Numbered from the stretch's first letter, positions 18,421 through 27,969 are shown. The stretch is DNA of 64,000 bases from JAGREO01 sp020446285 (GCA_041398005.1 JAWKVP010000001.1:1-64000); one strand, 5' to 3'. The notes: generated from the letters alone by a model not told the origin. Program-made: numbers and translations.

Positions 18421-21123
18421 TCAGGCTTCCGATGCCCGGTTTTCATCGCCTTCGGCGGGCTTCGTCGTTGTCTTTTTCGCCGTGCTCTTGCCAGTGCCGG
18501 TCTTCTTCGCGCTGGCCTTCTTTCCCGCCACCTTCTTTGCGGTAGGCTTCTTGTCCGCGGTCTTCCTGGCAGATACCGCCGTCTTCGCCGGAGCCTTCTT
18601 CCGGCCACCGGTTGCACCGGCCTTGGCGGCGATGAGCTCGACCGCCTGTTCCATCGTCAGTGTTTCCGGTTCCATGCCCTTGCGCAGACTGGCATTGGTT
18701 TTCTCATGCTTGACATAGGGACCGAAGCGGCCCTTGAGAATCTGCACGGGCTTGCCGGATTCCGGATGTTCGCCCAGCTCCTTCAGCACCGATTGCCCCG
18801 CACCGCGACCGCGTGCCGCCGGCGCTTCGGCAATGAGCGCAATCGCCCGGTTCATGCCGATATTGAGCACATCCTCATCGTCCGGCAGGCGGATGAACTT
18901 GCCGGCATGGGAGACGAACGGCCCGTAGCGATTGATACCGGCGGTGATGGGCTTGCCGGATTCGGGATGCGTACCGATCTCGCGCGGCAGGGCGAGCAGC
19001 CTGAGCGCAATCTCGAACGTCACCTGTTCGGGCGTGAGATTGGGAGGGAGCGAGGAGCGGTCGGCGTCCTTGCCGGTACCGCTCTGCAGATAGGGGCCGA
19101 AACGCCCCACCTTCAGCCAGACCTCATCGCCCGTATCGGGGTGCTCGCCGAGCATCCGCTCGCTCGCCGCGCGTTCCTCGGCATCCTTTTCGCCTTCGCC
19201 GAGTTTGCGCGTATAGCGACATTCGGGGTAGTTCGCACAGCCGACAAAGGCGCCGAAGCGACCGAGCTTGAGGCTGAGCGCACCCGTGCCGCAGACCGGG
19301 CAGACGCGCGGATCGGACCCGTCATCGCGCGGCGGAAAGAGCTTGATCGCCAGCGCCTCGTTGAGTGCATCGATCAGTTCCGAAGTGCGCCTTTCCTTGA
19401 CTTCGCCAACATCCCGTTCGAACGGCGCCCAGAATTCCCGCAGGACCTCCTTCCACTCGGTCTCGCCGGCGGCGACACCATCGAGCTTGTCCTCGAGATC
19501 GGCGGTGAAGCCCGGCTGGACATAGCGGTCGAAGAAGTGGCTGAGGAAGACATTGACCATGCGCCCGCGATCCTCGGGTACGAAGCGGCGCTGTTCGAGA
19601 CGGACATATTGGCGGTTCTGCAGTGTCGAAATAATCGAGGCATAGGTCGAGGGACGGCCGATGCCCAGTTCCTCGAGCCTCTTGACGAGGCTGGCTTCGG
19701 AAAAGCGCGGCGGCGGCTCGGTGAAATGCTGGGTGGGCGTCACCGCCTCCTGCGCGAGTGCACGACCTTCCTTCAGATCCGGCAGGATCGCCTCGGCATC
19801 GTCATCATCTCCCGACGGATCGTCACGGCCCTCCTGATAGAGCTTGAGAAAGCCGTCGAAGGCAACCGTCTGGCCGGTGGCACGCAGGCCAACCTTGTCG
19901 TCACCGCCATCGATCTCGACGATCACCCGGTTCATTACCGCCGCCGCCATCTGGCTGGCGACCGTTCGTTTCCAGATCAGGTCATAGAGCCGCTTCTGGT
20001 CGTCATCGAGATAGCGCGCGATTTCCTGCGGCACACGGAAGAGGTCTGTCGGGCGGATGGCCTCGTGGGCTTCCTGCGCATTCTTCGTCCTGGTCTTGAA
20101 GATTCGCGGCTTTTCCGGGAGGTAGGATTTGCCGAAACGACTGTCGATCAACCGCCTCGTGCCGTTCAGCGCATCGTTGGAAAGCTGCACGCTGTCCGTG
20201 CGCATGTAGGTAATCAGACCGACGGTCTCGCCGTCGAGCTGCACGCCCTCGAACAGTCGTTGTGCCGTCTTCATCGTCCGGTCGGTGGAAAAACCGAGCT
20301 TGCGCGCGGCTTCCTGCTGCAGCGTCGACGTCGAGAAAGGCGGCGACGGATTGCGGCCCACCTGTTTCTTCTCCACCGAGCGGACGACCAGATCGGCAGC
20401 CTCGACGGCATTCACGGCCTTGGTGGCAGCCTCCTCGTTCGGCAGGCCGAACTTGTCGAGCTTCCTGCCGTCGAGCGAGACGAGCCGGGCGACGAACGGA
20501 CCGCCGCCATTCTTCAGCCGCGCCTCGACGGTCCAGTATTCCTCCGCCCGGAATGCCTCGATCTCGCTTTCGCGCTCGCAGATCATGCGCAGCGCCACCG
20601 ACTGCACCCGTCCCGCCGAGCGCGAACCCGGCATCTTGCGCCACAGTACCGGCGACAGGGTGAAACCGACGAGGTAATCCAGTGCCCGGCGGGCCTGATA
20701 GGCGTCGATCAGATGTTCGTCGAGATCGCGCGGATGCTGCATGGCGTCGAGCACGGCGCGTTTGGTGACCTCATGGAAGACGACACGTTTGACGTCGACA
20801 CCCTTGATCGCCTTCTTGTCCTTCAATGCCGCCAGCAGATGCCAGGAGATGGCCTCGCCTTCGCGGTCCGGGTCGGTGGCGAGATAGAGGCGCTCGGCCG
20901 ACCTGACCGCTTTCGCGATCTCGTCGACGCGCTTCTTCTTGTCCGCCATGGTCTCGTAGATCATGCGGAAATCGTCATCGACGACCACCGATCCGTCCTT
21001 TTCCGGCAGATCGCGGACGTGACCGTAGCTGGAAAGCACCTGGTAGCCGTCGCCCAGATACTTGTTGATCGTCTTGGCCTTGGTCGGTGATTCTACGACG
21101 ACGACATCCATTGTGCAGGTCAT
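18421..21123 (-). CDS. topA: DNA topoisomerase I
   Basis: Type IA topoisomerase relaxing negative supercoils. It is 900 aa. The TOPRIM domain carries VESPTKAKTI and ATDPDREGE (82-90). The active-site tyrosine is Y306 in LITYMRTDS. One zinc-ribbon with CPVCG...CANYPEC is followed by several degenerate repeats (GRFGPYLQSG, NRYGPFVSH, GRFGPYVKH). The last ~60 residues are a Lys/Ala-rich tail of histone-like type, frequent in alphaproteobacterial TopA. A second ATG at 21111 is an equally possible start. It lies between dprA and rnr. Confidence 0.95.
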   Translation of the reverse strand: MTCTMDVVVVESPTKAKTINKYLGDGYQVLSSYGHVRDLPEKDGSVVVDDDFRMIYETMADKKKRVDEIAKAVRSAERLYLATDPDREGEAISWHLLAALKDKKAIKGVDVKRVVFHEVTKRAVLDAMQHPRDLDEHLIDAYQARRALDYLVGFTLSPVLWRKMPGSRSAGRVQSVALRMICERESEIEAFRAEEYWTVEARLKNGGGPFVARLVSLDGRKLDKFGLPNEEAATKAVNAVEAADLVVRSVEKKQVGRNPSPPFSTSTLQQEAARKLGFSTDRTMKTAQRLFEGVQLDGETVGLITYMRTDSVQLSNDALNGTRRLIDSRFGKSYLPEKPRIFKTRTKNAQEAHEAIRPTDLFRVPQEIARYLDDDQKRLYDLIWKRTVASQMAAAVMNRVIVEIDGGDDKVGLRATGQTVAFDGFLKLYQEGRDDPSGDDDDAEAILPDLKEGRALAQEAVTPTQHFTEPPPRFSEASLVKRLEELGIGRPSTYASIISTLQNRQYVRLEQRRFVPEDRGRMVNVFLSHFFDRYVQPGFTADLEDKLDGVAAGETEWKEVLREFWAPFERDVGEVKERRTSELIDALNEALAIKLFPPRDDGSDPRVCPVCGTGALSLKLGRFGAFVGCANYPECRYTRKLGEGEKDAEERAASERMLGEHPDTGDEVWLKVGRFGPYLQSGTGKDADRSSLPPNLTPEQVTFEIALRLLALPREIGTHPESGKPITAGINRYGPFVSHAGKFIRLPDDEDVLNIGMNRAIALIAEAPAARGRGAGQSVLKELGEHPESGKPVQILKGRFGPYVKHEKTNASLRKGMEPETLTMEQAVELIAAKAGATGGRKKAPAKTAVSARKTADKKPTAKKVAGKKASAKKTGTGKSTAKKTTTKPAEGDENRASEA

Positions 21124-21177
21124 ATCCGTGCTTGCGGGATGGCGATCCCGAGATCATGACAAGGCAAACCGGGGGCC

Positions 21178-22344
21178 TCAGCCCTCTTCGAGCGAAACGC
21201 GGTTGCCGGGGTGTCGGACAAGACGACCATCGAGCTCCAGATCGAGCAGTGCGTCCTGAACTTCCGCCGCATTTCCTTGGCATTGGCGAATGAGTTCGTC
21301 AACCGAGAGCGGTTCCGGACCGAGCAGCGCGGCCACACTTTGATATCCCGCATCCCTCCGCGAAGGTTTCGCGGCAGCGACGTTTTTCTCCTCCACCGAT
21401 ACCCGCTTCGGCCCGATCCGCCGCGCCCCTGCCTGCGGCGATGGCAGCATGTCCCTCTCCGTCGGGTGGCCGAATTCGGCCGAAAGCGGCGGCCGCTCGG
21501 CCCGCAGATCCTCGATGGTCTCGATCATCGCCGCGCCCTGCTTGATCAGTCGGTTGGTACCGCGATGGCGCGGGTCCGCCGGCGAGCCCGGAACGGCCAT
21601 CACCTCACGCCCCTGTTCCAGCGCGAGCCTTGCCGTCATCAGCGAGCCCGAACGTTCGGCCGCCTCGACGACGAGCACCCCCCAGCTCAGGCCGGCAATG
21701 ATCCGGTTGCGCCTTGGAAACTGTCTTGCATGCGGCGGTGCACCGAGCGGACATTCGCTCACCACCGCCCCCGTTCGTGAAATCGCCTCCAGCAGCTCCG
21801 CATTTTCCGCCGGATAGGCGATGTCGACACCGCAACCGAGGACCGCGATCGTCGACCCGCGTCCCTCGAGCGCACCCCGATGCGCCGCCGCATCAATCCC
21901 GCGGGCCAGCCCGGAGACGACCGCCACACCCTCGTCGGCCACCCCACGGGCCAGCATTTCCGCCAGGCGGCGACCGTTCCCGCTGGCATTGCGCGATCCG
22001 ACGATGGCGAAGGGTGTCGCCCGCAACAGTTCCGGATGCCCCAGGACCGTGAATGCAACGGGCGCATCGGCGATGGCCGCGAGTGCCGGCGGATAGAGCG
22101 CTTCACCACGAACCACGATCCGCCCGCCCAGATCCTCCGCTGCGGCGATCTCGGCCATGACCCGTCCGGAATCGGGCGGGGCGGATGGAAGGAACCGGCA
22201 CCCCTCCGCGAGAATGGCGCCGGCCGACCCGAAACGCCCCAGGAGGCGGTCGAAGACCTGCGGCCCGATGCCGCGCGTCCGTGCGAGGCGCAGCCGGTCG
22301 AGCCGTTCCTCCGCCGTCATGATGCAACGAGATTCCTCTGTCAT
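21178..22344 (-). CDS. dprA: DNA-processing protein DprA
   Basis: Single-stranded DNA-binding protein that loads RecA during natural transformation. It is 388 aa: an N-terminal helix-hairpin region (LRLARTRGIGPQVFDRLLGRFG), the Rossmann-like core (FAIVGSRNASGNG, VSGLARGIDAAAHRGAL, CGVDIAYPAEN, FPRRNRIIAGLS, EAAERSGSL) and a C-terminal winged helix (SVDELIRQCQGNAAEVQDALLDLELDGRL style). An ATG eight codons inside (22320) is an alternative start. It is upstream of topA on the same strand. Other competence genes are not in the window. Confidence 0.94.
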   Translation of the reverse strand: MTEESRCIMTAEERLDRLRLARTRGIGPQVFDRLLGRFGSAGAILAEGCRFLPSAPPDSGRVMAEIAAAEDLGGRIVVRGEALYPPALAAIADAPVAFTVLGHPELLRATPFAIVGSRNASGNGRRLAEMLARGVADEGVAVVSGLARGIDAAAHRGALEGRGSTIAVLGCGVDIAYPAENAELLEAISRTGAVVSECPLGAPPHARQFPRRNRIIAGLSWGVLVVEAAERSGSLMTARLALEQGREVMAVPGSPADPRHRGTNRLIKQGAAMIETIEDLRAERPPLSAEFGHPTERDMLPSPQAGARRIGPKRVSVEEKNVAAAKPSRRDAGYQSVAALLGPEPLSVDELIRQCQGNAAEVQDALLDLELDGRLVRHPGNRVSLEEG

Positions 22345-22419
22345 CGCCCGATCCGTACAGGTCAGCGAAAGGCGGGCGAACCTAGCAAACGCACCCGCGG
22401 AAAAACAAAAGAAAACCGC

Positions 22420-22662
22420 TCAGGCGGGAATTTCGATCTCGTAGGCCTCGATCACCGGATTGGCGAGCAGGCGGTCGCACATGGCGCGTACCTGCTTTTC
22501 GGCGGTGTCACGGTCGGCGACATCGAGATCGAGTTCGATCCGCCGCACCCGGCGGACATCGCGCACATTGTCGAAACCGAGGCTCTCCAGAGAGCCGGCG
22601 ATGGCGCGCGCCTCGGGATCGAGCACGCCGCCGCGAAGACTGATGGATACGATGGCTTTCAT
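22420..22662 (-). CDS. purS: Phosphoribosylformylglycinamidine synthase subunit PurS
   Basis: Small (80 aa) subunit that bridges PurL and PurQ in the fourth step of purine synthesis. It has the PurS ferredoxin-like fold signature: KAIVSISLRGGVLDPEARAI, a hydrophobic core and a C-terminal NPVIEAYEIEI. It follows purC on the same strand after 71 bp. PurQ, the usual next gene, is absent; dprA is the next gene instead. Confidence 0.93.
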   Translation of the reverse strand: MKAIVSISLRGGVLDPEARAIAGSLESLGFDNVRDVRRVRRIELDLDVADRDTAEKQVRAMCDRLLANPVIEAYEIEIPA

Positions 22663-22711
22663 ACCTGATGCTCACGCGCTGATCGTCGCCGGAATGTCAT
22701 GCCGGCGGACT

Positions 22712-22754
22712 CTACTGCATGGGTCTCCGGACCCTACTGCATGGTCTCCGGACC
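22712..22754. repeat. Tandem duplication across the purC stop codon
   Basis: Two adjacent near-identical units, 22 bp (22712-22733) and 21 bp (22734-22754), each reading CTACTGCATGG(G)TCTCCGG followed by ACC. They differ by a single extra G. The unit encodes the last purC codons and its TAG stop (minus strand), so the purC end is duplicated downstream of itself. Confidence 0.85.
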
Positions 22755-23498
22755 CTTGAGATCGCGGGGACCGGCCTCGGGAAGAATCCCCAGCCGCCGG
22801 GCGACCTCCTGATAGCCCTCCTGGACATTCCCCAGATCCTGCCGGAAGCGGTCCTTGTCCAGGCGCTCGTTCGTCGCGACATCCCAAAGGCGGCAATTGT
22901 CGGGGCTGATCTCGTCGGCAAGGATGAGGCGGACTTCCTCCTCTTCCCACAACCGGCCGAACTCGAGCTTGAAATCGACCAGCTTGAGCCCGACGCCGAT
23001 GAACATGCCGGCAAGGAAATCGTTGATCCGCAGGCTCATGCTGAGGATCTCGTCGATCTCGGGATAGCTCGACCAGCCAAACGCCGTGATATGCTCCTCG
23101 CTCACCAGCGGATCGCCGAGCTCGTCGGACTTGAAATAGTACTCGACGATGGCTCGCGGCAGCCGCTGGCCTTCCTCGATGCCGAGCCGTTTCACCAGCG
23201 AGCCTGCGGCGATATTGCGCACCACCACCTCGATCGGAACGATCTCCACCTCGCGGATCAGCTGTTCGCGCATGTTCAGCCGGCGAACGAAATGGGTGGG
23301 TATGCCGATCTCGTGCAATCTCAGCATGAGATGCTCGGAGATCCGGTTGTTGATCACCCCCTTGCCGGTGATGACCGCATGTTTCTTGTTGTTGAAGGCC
23401 GTCGCGTCATCCTTGAAGTACTGGATGAGCGTTCCGGGCTCGGGTCCCTCGAACAGAACCTTCGCCTTGCCCTCGTAGAGCTGCCGTCGCCGGGCCAT
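22734..23498 (-). CDS. purC: Phosphoribosylaminoimidazole-succinocarboxamide synthase
   Basis: SAICAR synthetase, purine pathway step seven, joining CAIR and aspartate with ATP. It is 254 aa. Typical blocks are QLYEGKAKVLFEG, YFKDDATAFN, KGVINNRISEHLM, IEVVVRNIAAGS, LVDFKLEFG and LADEISPDNCRLWD. The ATG at 23498 is a good start. The last codons and stop lie inside a short tandem duplication (22712-22754). It heads a purC-purS pair and is divergent from the 2-hydroxyacid dehydrogenase. Confidence 0.96.
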   Translation of the reverse strand: MARRRQLYEGKAKVLFEGPEPGTLIQYFKDDATAFNNKKHAVITGKGVINNRISEHLMLRLHEIGIPTHFVRRLNMREQLIREVEIVPIEVVVRNIAAGSLVKRLGIEEGQRLPRAIVEYYFKSDELGDPLVSEEHITAFGWSSYPEIDEILSMSLRINDFLAGMFIGVGLKLVDFKLEFGRLWEEEEVRLILADEISPDNCRLWDVATNERLDKDRFRQDLGNVQEGYQEVARRLGILPEAGPRDLKGPETMQ

Positions 23499-23687
23499 TG
23501 CCGTTCGCCGCTTTCCTTGAAAGACACGTCAAACGGCGCCCGGATCGACCGTACGCCGCGCGCATTCCACCTGCAATCGGTCGCTGCTATAGAGCAGGGC
23601 CGCCTTCCTGACAACATCGCGACTGGCGGGCGGGCAACCTTGCGTCTAATACAGCAGCAGTGTCGTATCGGGGAGGATTTACATCTT

Positions 23688-24629
23688 ATGTCTGTTGAAA
23701 TTGCAGCGGTCAGCGCATTCCCGCCAGCCATCATCGGGGAAATGGAAAAGTATTTCACGGTGCATTGCGTCTGGGACCAAGCGGACAAGGTCGAGGCCGT
23801 ACGGCCGCTTGGAGGACGCATTCGCGGCGTGGCCTCCGGTGGCATGGTCGGGCTCTCGCGGGCAATGATGGAGGCGCTTCCCAATCTCGAGATCTGCGCG
23901 ATCAACGGCGTCGGTCTCGAAACCACCGATCTCGCCTTCGCGAAAGAGCGCAAGGTAACGGTCGCCACCGCCCCTCTCCTCTTCGACGAGGTCGCCGATC
24001 TCGCCATGCTCCTCGCACTCGCCGCGTGCCGCAAGCTTCCCGTCGCCGACCGGTTTGTGCGCGAGGGCAAGTGGCCGCAGGGTCAGTTTCCGCTCGAAAC
24101 GAAATTCTCCGGCAAGCGCATGGGCATTCTCGGCCTCGGCCGGATCGGCATCGCACTCGCCCGGCGGCTCGAAGGCTTTACCGACCGGATCGCCTATTAC
24201 GATCCGGTGCCGAAGAGCGGCATTTCCTACGCGGCGGCGGCAAGTGCCATGGATCTCGCGCGCGAGAGCGACGTCCTCTTCATGGCCGCTGCCGGCGGAC
24301 CCGCAGGCAGCGGCGACAAGCCGGTGAGCCGCGAACTCCTCGAGGCGCTCGGGCCGACGGGTGTCTTCGTCAATGTCGCGCGCGGATGGCTCGTCGACGA
24401 GCCGGCGATGATCGAACTCCTGCAAAATGGCGGCCTCGGTGCCGCGGGTCTCGACGTGTTCGAGAACGAGCCGCATGTCCCCGAAGCCATGTATGCCCTC
24501 GACAATGTCGTGCTGACGCCGCATGTCGCGTCGTCGACGGTCGAGACGCGCCGGGCGATGGGCATGTGCGTGGTCGACAATCTCAGGAGCTGGTTCGAAG
24601 GCAAGGGCGCCCTGACGGCCGTGAACTGA
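23688..24629 (+). CDS. D-isomer specific 2-hydroxyacid dehydrogenase (glyoxylate/hydroxypyruvate reductase-like)
   Basis: NAD(P)-dependent dehydrogenase of 313 aa. The cofactor motif is GILGLGRIGIALARRL. The catalytic Arg lies in VNVARGWLVDE, Glu in DVFENEPHVPE and His in VVLTPHVAS. It probably reduces glyoxylate or hydroxypyruvate, but substrate is uncertain. The ATG at 23688 is preceded by GGGAGGA at a slightly long spacing (10 nt). It is divergent from purC and followed by an alpha/beta hydrolase on the same strand after 76 bp. Confidence 0.88.
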   Translation: MSVEIAAVSAFPPAIIGEMEKYFTVHCVWDQADKVEAVRPLGGRIRGVASGGMVGLSRAMMEALPNLEICAINGVGLETTDLAFAKERKVTVATAPLLFDEVADLAMLLALAACRKLPVADRFVREGKWPQGQFPLETKFSGKRMGILGLGRIGIALARRLEGFTDRIAYYDPVPKSGISYAAAASAMDLARESDVLFMAAAGGPAGSGDKPVSRELLEALGPTGVFVNVARGWLVDEPAMIELLQNGGLGAAGLDVFENEPHVPEAMYALDNVVLTPHVASSTVETRRAMGMCVVDNLRSWFEGKGALTAVN

Positions 24630-24705
24630 CCGCCATTCGCCATTGGCAGGGTCGCCGGCCGCGGACCTGCCGACGGGACGACGGAACACGAGAAATGGAG
24701 ACGGC

Positions 24706-25602
24706 ATGACAGACGCCGGTACGGGCACATTCGAAAGGGTCGCGAGCGAATTCGAATCCGGCGATCTCGACTGGGTTTACGGCAGGCCGGTCGATCTCAG
24801 GCTTGCCTACAACAATGACCGCCGCAAGCTCCTTGGCGACGTCGCGCGCGATTGCCGGATCGAACCGGTGGAGATGGAGCTCGCTTCCGGCCTCGTCTTC
24901 ACGCCGGCGACGCCGATGCACGACAGGGCGATCGTCTATTTCCACGGTGGCGGCTGGGTCGTGGGTTCACCGGCAACCCATCAGGTACCCTGCTCGCACC
25001 TTGCCGTCCGCTCGCGGCATGCCGTGTGGTCGATGCGCTACGGACTTGCTCCGGAAAACCCGTTCCCGCGCCAGCGGGAAGACGCGATCAATGCCATCGC
25101 GGCCGTGCTCGAATGTTTCGACCGGGTGATCCTCGCAGGCGATTCCGCCGGCGCGGCCGTGGCCTTCTGGGGCCTGCACGACCTGCCGCACCACCTGCTC
25201 TCGCGCGTCGACGGCATCGTCGGACTCTACGGCAGCTATGGCCGGATACCGCCGGAAGCGGATGGAAACGATCCGCTCTCGCCCCGCGAGATCCGTGCCA
25301 TGTTCGCCCGGCTGGGCCCGCTCGCGAGCCTTCCGGCGATACCCGGCTTCGATATCGTCGATGCCCTTCCGGCCGAAGGGCCACCCGTCTTCCTCAGTGT
25401 CGGCGACGCCGATCCGCTCATCGGCGATACGCGAGCCATGGTATCGAGATTGCACACCCTCGGGCGTGAGGTCGAACTCGAGGTGATTGCCGGCCTCGGC
25501 CACAGCTTTGCCCATTTCGTCGAGCAACTGCCGGACGCCGGAAAGGCGCTCATGTCGATCGCCGACTGGATCCGCGAGCGAAAGCGCCTGCGCTCCTCCT
25601 GA
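24706..25602 (+). CDS. Alpha/beta hydrolase (HSL-type esterase, kynurenine formamidase-like)
   Basis: Hydrolase of 298 aa in the BD-FAE/HSL-like group. It has the oxyanion motif YFHGGGWVVGSP, the nucleophile elbow LAGDSAGAAVAF (catalytic Ser), an Asp in FLSVGDADPL and a catalytic His in GLGHSFAHF. The N-terminal ~45 residues (DLDWVYGRPVDLRLAYNNDRR) resemble members of the arylformamidase group. The ATG at 24706 follows GGAGACGGC. It is the second gene after the 2-hydroxyacid dehydrogenase. The substrate is unknown. Confidence 0.82.
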   Translation: MTDAGTGTFERVASEFESGDLDWVYGRPVDLRLAYNNDRRKLLGDVARDCRIEPVEMELASGLVFTPATPMHDRAIVYFHGGGWVVGSPATHQVPCSHLAVRSRHAVWSMRYGLAPENPFPRQREDAINAIAAVLECFDRVILAGDSAGAAVAFWGLHDLPHHLLSRVDGIVGLYGSYGRIPPEADGNDPLSPREIRAMFARLGPLASLPAIPGFDIVDALPAEGPPVFLSVGDADPLIGDTRAMVSRLHTLGREVELEVIAGLGHSFAHFVEQLPDAGKALMSIADWIRERKRLRSS

Positions 25603-25605
25603 AAC

Positions 25606-27969
25606 TCAGGACGGTGCGGTGGCCGGCGCCTCGCTCATCAGTCTGCGAATGCGCTCGATGGTGATGTCGAGATCGTTGAGCGGCTTGCGACTAGCCATGG
25701 TCCGGTCATCATCGAGGCGGCTCATCAGCCCGCGCGCCACCAGTGCACGGTGCAGGCGGGTGAGATCGCGCGGAAGATGGAACAGGCCGCGCGTAGTCAG
25801 ATGATCCAGACCGCGCGCCACCAGATGCTGCTGATGCGGCGTGCCGCGATAACTGGTGCCACCGCCGGCAAGCAGCGTGAAGAGCTGGATGACCTGCCGT
25901 GCACCGGGGACGGAATCGTGCCAGCGGGGCAGTTCCAGCATGTCCACCGGCTTTCCGGCGAGGCAGGCGGTCGCGAGATGACGCGGATCATCGCCGGTGA
26001 GGATACAGCGGTCGGCGGCGACGAGCAGACCATCGACACCGTCCATGTCCCCTGCGTCCAGCTCGATCGTCTCGAACGACGAGCCGATGGCCGAGGAGAG
26101 ACTGCGGCGCAATTCATCGGCGAGGCCGGGCTCGAATGCGACCCACAGGCTTCCGCCGGTCTGCGCCACCTTGCCGGCGGCGAGCGCGCCGAGCTTTGCG
26201 GCACTCGCCTCGTCCAGGCGGTAGGCCCCCTTGCCCGGCCCGGCGAGCAGTACGGTTCGCGGCTCCTCGCCCGCACCTAGTCGCTCGCGCCACCGCCGCG
26301 CGCTTTCCTCCAGTCTTTCACTGTCGAGGCCGGCCAGCGGTGCCGCCACATGCAGGACATTGTCGCGTACCGGCAGGCGGTGATCGGGTGCGGTGACGAT
26401 GAGATCGAAGAGATCGAAGGAGGCGTTGGGGTGCCCGAGTTGCACGACCCGCGTGCGCCCGCCGCTCGCCTTCTTGATCCAGCCGGCGACGGGTGCGCTC
26501 GACTTGCCGGCGGCAATCACCAGATCCGGCATCGGCTCATCGAGCCTGCTGCTGCGGTCGGCGTCGACATGCGATGCGGAAGCGCCGAGAAGAGCGTTGG
26601 GCAGCATGTCGCGCAGATTATAGGCCAGCCGCTTGGTTTCGAACCCCCAGCCAAGCGCCGAAGCCAGTCGCTGGACCTGTGCGTCGCCACTCGCATCGCC
26701 ATCGACGAGCGCCCACACGCGCGGTGCGTCGGCGGAAGCGATCCGTTCGGTCCGAAAGCGCACGCGCGTGCCCGGAATGGGTGCCGACAGATCGGCGATA
26801 TCGAGTTGCCAGCTCACGGCCGGATGCCGTCGCGCCGCCTCCTCGAGCCGCTTGCGCCACCATTCGGCGGACCCCAGTCCCTCGGGTTCCATCGCCGGCA
26901 CCCGGACCTCGACGAAGGTCTGCGCACGGGCAAACAGTCCGTCGAGCACCCAGGGGATATCGGCTGGCGGAATCCGCTCCACCAGACCGGCCGCCAGTAC
27001 CGCATCCACCTTGCCTTCCGGCCAGCCCTTGTCGGGCTCCAGGATAAAGATGCTGGCACCGGCTCGCCCGTCCAGCCCGCCCCACTCCGGTTCGGCACCG
27101 CGCGCCTGCACGAGCAGCACGCTTTCGGCACCGGACCGGTCGAGACGTTCGCGAAGATCCTCATCGATGGGAACCGGCACCGCCGGATCACGATCGTTGC
27201 GCCCGAGCACGGCTTCGAAATTGGGGCTTGGACGATCGATGTCGAACAGCTCGTAGCCCTGCGCGTCAGCCTCGCGTTCGAGATCATACCAGATATAGGC
27301 GAGCGGATTGGGATGGTAGGAGAACAGCTCCGGGAACGGATGCCAGGGCTGCTGGTGCAGGGCCGTGTAGTGCAGGCACTTGGTGAGGCCCTCGACATAT
27401 TCCTGGTCGCGGGCATTCCAGTGACCGTCGAGATGCCCCCAGAGGCCGGGTGTCGCGGCGGGCTTGTTGATGAGTGCGTGCTTGCCCATGCTGCTCGCCG
27501 TCGTCCGGTTCCAGACGGGGAACATCCGCTCGCAATCGATCAGCATGACCGAGGTGTCCTTGGCCGAGATCGCGAGATAGCCGTGATCGTCCATCGGCAG
27601 GTCGAACAGCAGCGCCGGATCGGCGAGATAGATCTGGTCGACATCGTTATAGATGGCGAGCCCCTTGCCGCCGGCGAGTTCAGGAATGGCATAGCGGTAA
27701 TTGGTGAAGCCGGTGCGCCACTTGCGCCGGTCGAAGCCCTCGAGATTCTTCATCAGGTGAATCTCGTAGACCCTCGCCGGGTCGCGCACCTTCTCGATGG
27801 AATAGAAGAAGATCCGCTCGGCGCGATACTGCGCCTCCTCGGTGCCGAGAAAGATCCGCACCGGCGGTTTGTCCGACGGCTCGACGCCCGGACGCACGCC
27901 AAGGGTGATGCAGTCCGGCGCGTAGCGGAAAAAGGGCCAGCCGGCGGTGTTGGCGGAACTCTCGGACAT
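25606..27969 (-). CDS. Large glycosyltransferase / ELM1-domain fusion protein
   Basis: A 787-aa protein with three visible parts. Residues about 36-240 look like a GT-A glycosyltransferase-like region: RIFLGTEEAQYRAERIF, then a DxD-type motif in YNDVDQIYLAD (D109, D111). Residues about 255-400 resemble a reduced SAM-methyltransferase fold (VDAVLAAGLVERIPPADIPWVL). Residues about 415-700 match the ELM1 (mitochondrial fission ELM1-like) domain: RVWALVDGD, PDLVIAAGKSSAPVAGWIKK, RVVQLGHPN, FDLIVTAPDH and ILTGDDPRHLATACLAGKPV. No signal peptide is seen. A role in envelope or surface glycan formation is inferred. It is convergent with the hydrolase, 3 bp apart. Confidence 0.75.
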   Translation of the reverse strand: MSESSANTAGWPFFRYAPDCITLGVRPGVEPSDKPPVRIFLGTEEAQYRAERIFFYSIEKVRDPARVYEIHLMKNLEGFDRRKWRTGFTNYRYAIPELAGGKGLAIYNDVDQIYLADPALLFDLPMDDHGYLAISAKDTSVMLIDCERMFPVWNRTTASSMGKHALINKPAATPGLWGHLDGHWNARDQEYVEGLTKCLHYTALHQQPWHPFPELFSYHPNPLAYIWYDLEREADAQGYELFDIDRPSPNFEAVLGRNDRDPAVPVPIDEDLRERLDRSGAESVLLVQARGAEPEWGGLDGRAGASIFILEPDKGWPEGKVDAVLAAGLVERIPPADIPWVLDGLFARAQTFVEVRVPAMEPEGLGSAEWWRKRLEEAARRHPAVSWQLDIADLSAPIPGTRVRFRTERIASADAPRVWALVDGDASGDAQVQRLASALGWGFETKRLAYNLRDMLPNALLGASASHVDADRSSRLDEPMPDLVIAAGKSSAPVAGWIKKASGGRTRVVQLGHPNASFDLFDLIVTAPDHRLPVRDNVLHVAAPLAGLDSERLEESARRWRERLGAGEEPRTVLLAGPGKGAYRLDEASAAKLGALAAGKVAQTGGSLWVAFEPGLADELRRSLSSAIGSSFETIELDAGDMDGVDGLLVAADRCILTGDDPRHLATACLAGKPVDMLELPRWHDSVPGARQVIQLFTLLAGGGTSYRGTPHQQHLVARGLDHLTTRGLFHLPRDLTRLHRALVARGLMSRLDDDRTMASRKPLNDLDITIERIRRLMSEAPATAPS

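Noticed and set aside
18394..21090. Open frame of about 900 codons antisense to topA
   Set aside because: A high-GC shadow frame; the opposite strand has complete TopA motifs with active-site Y306.
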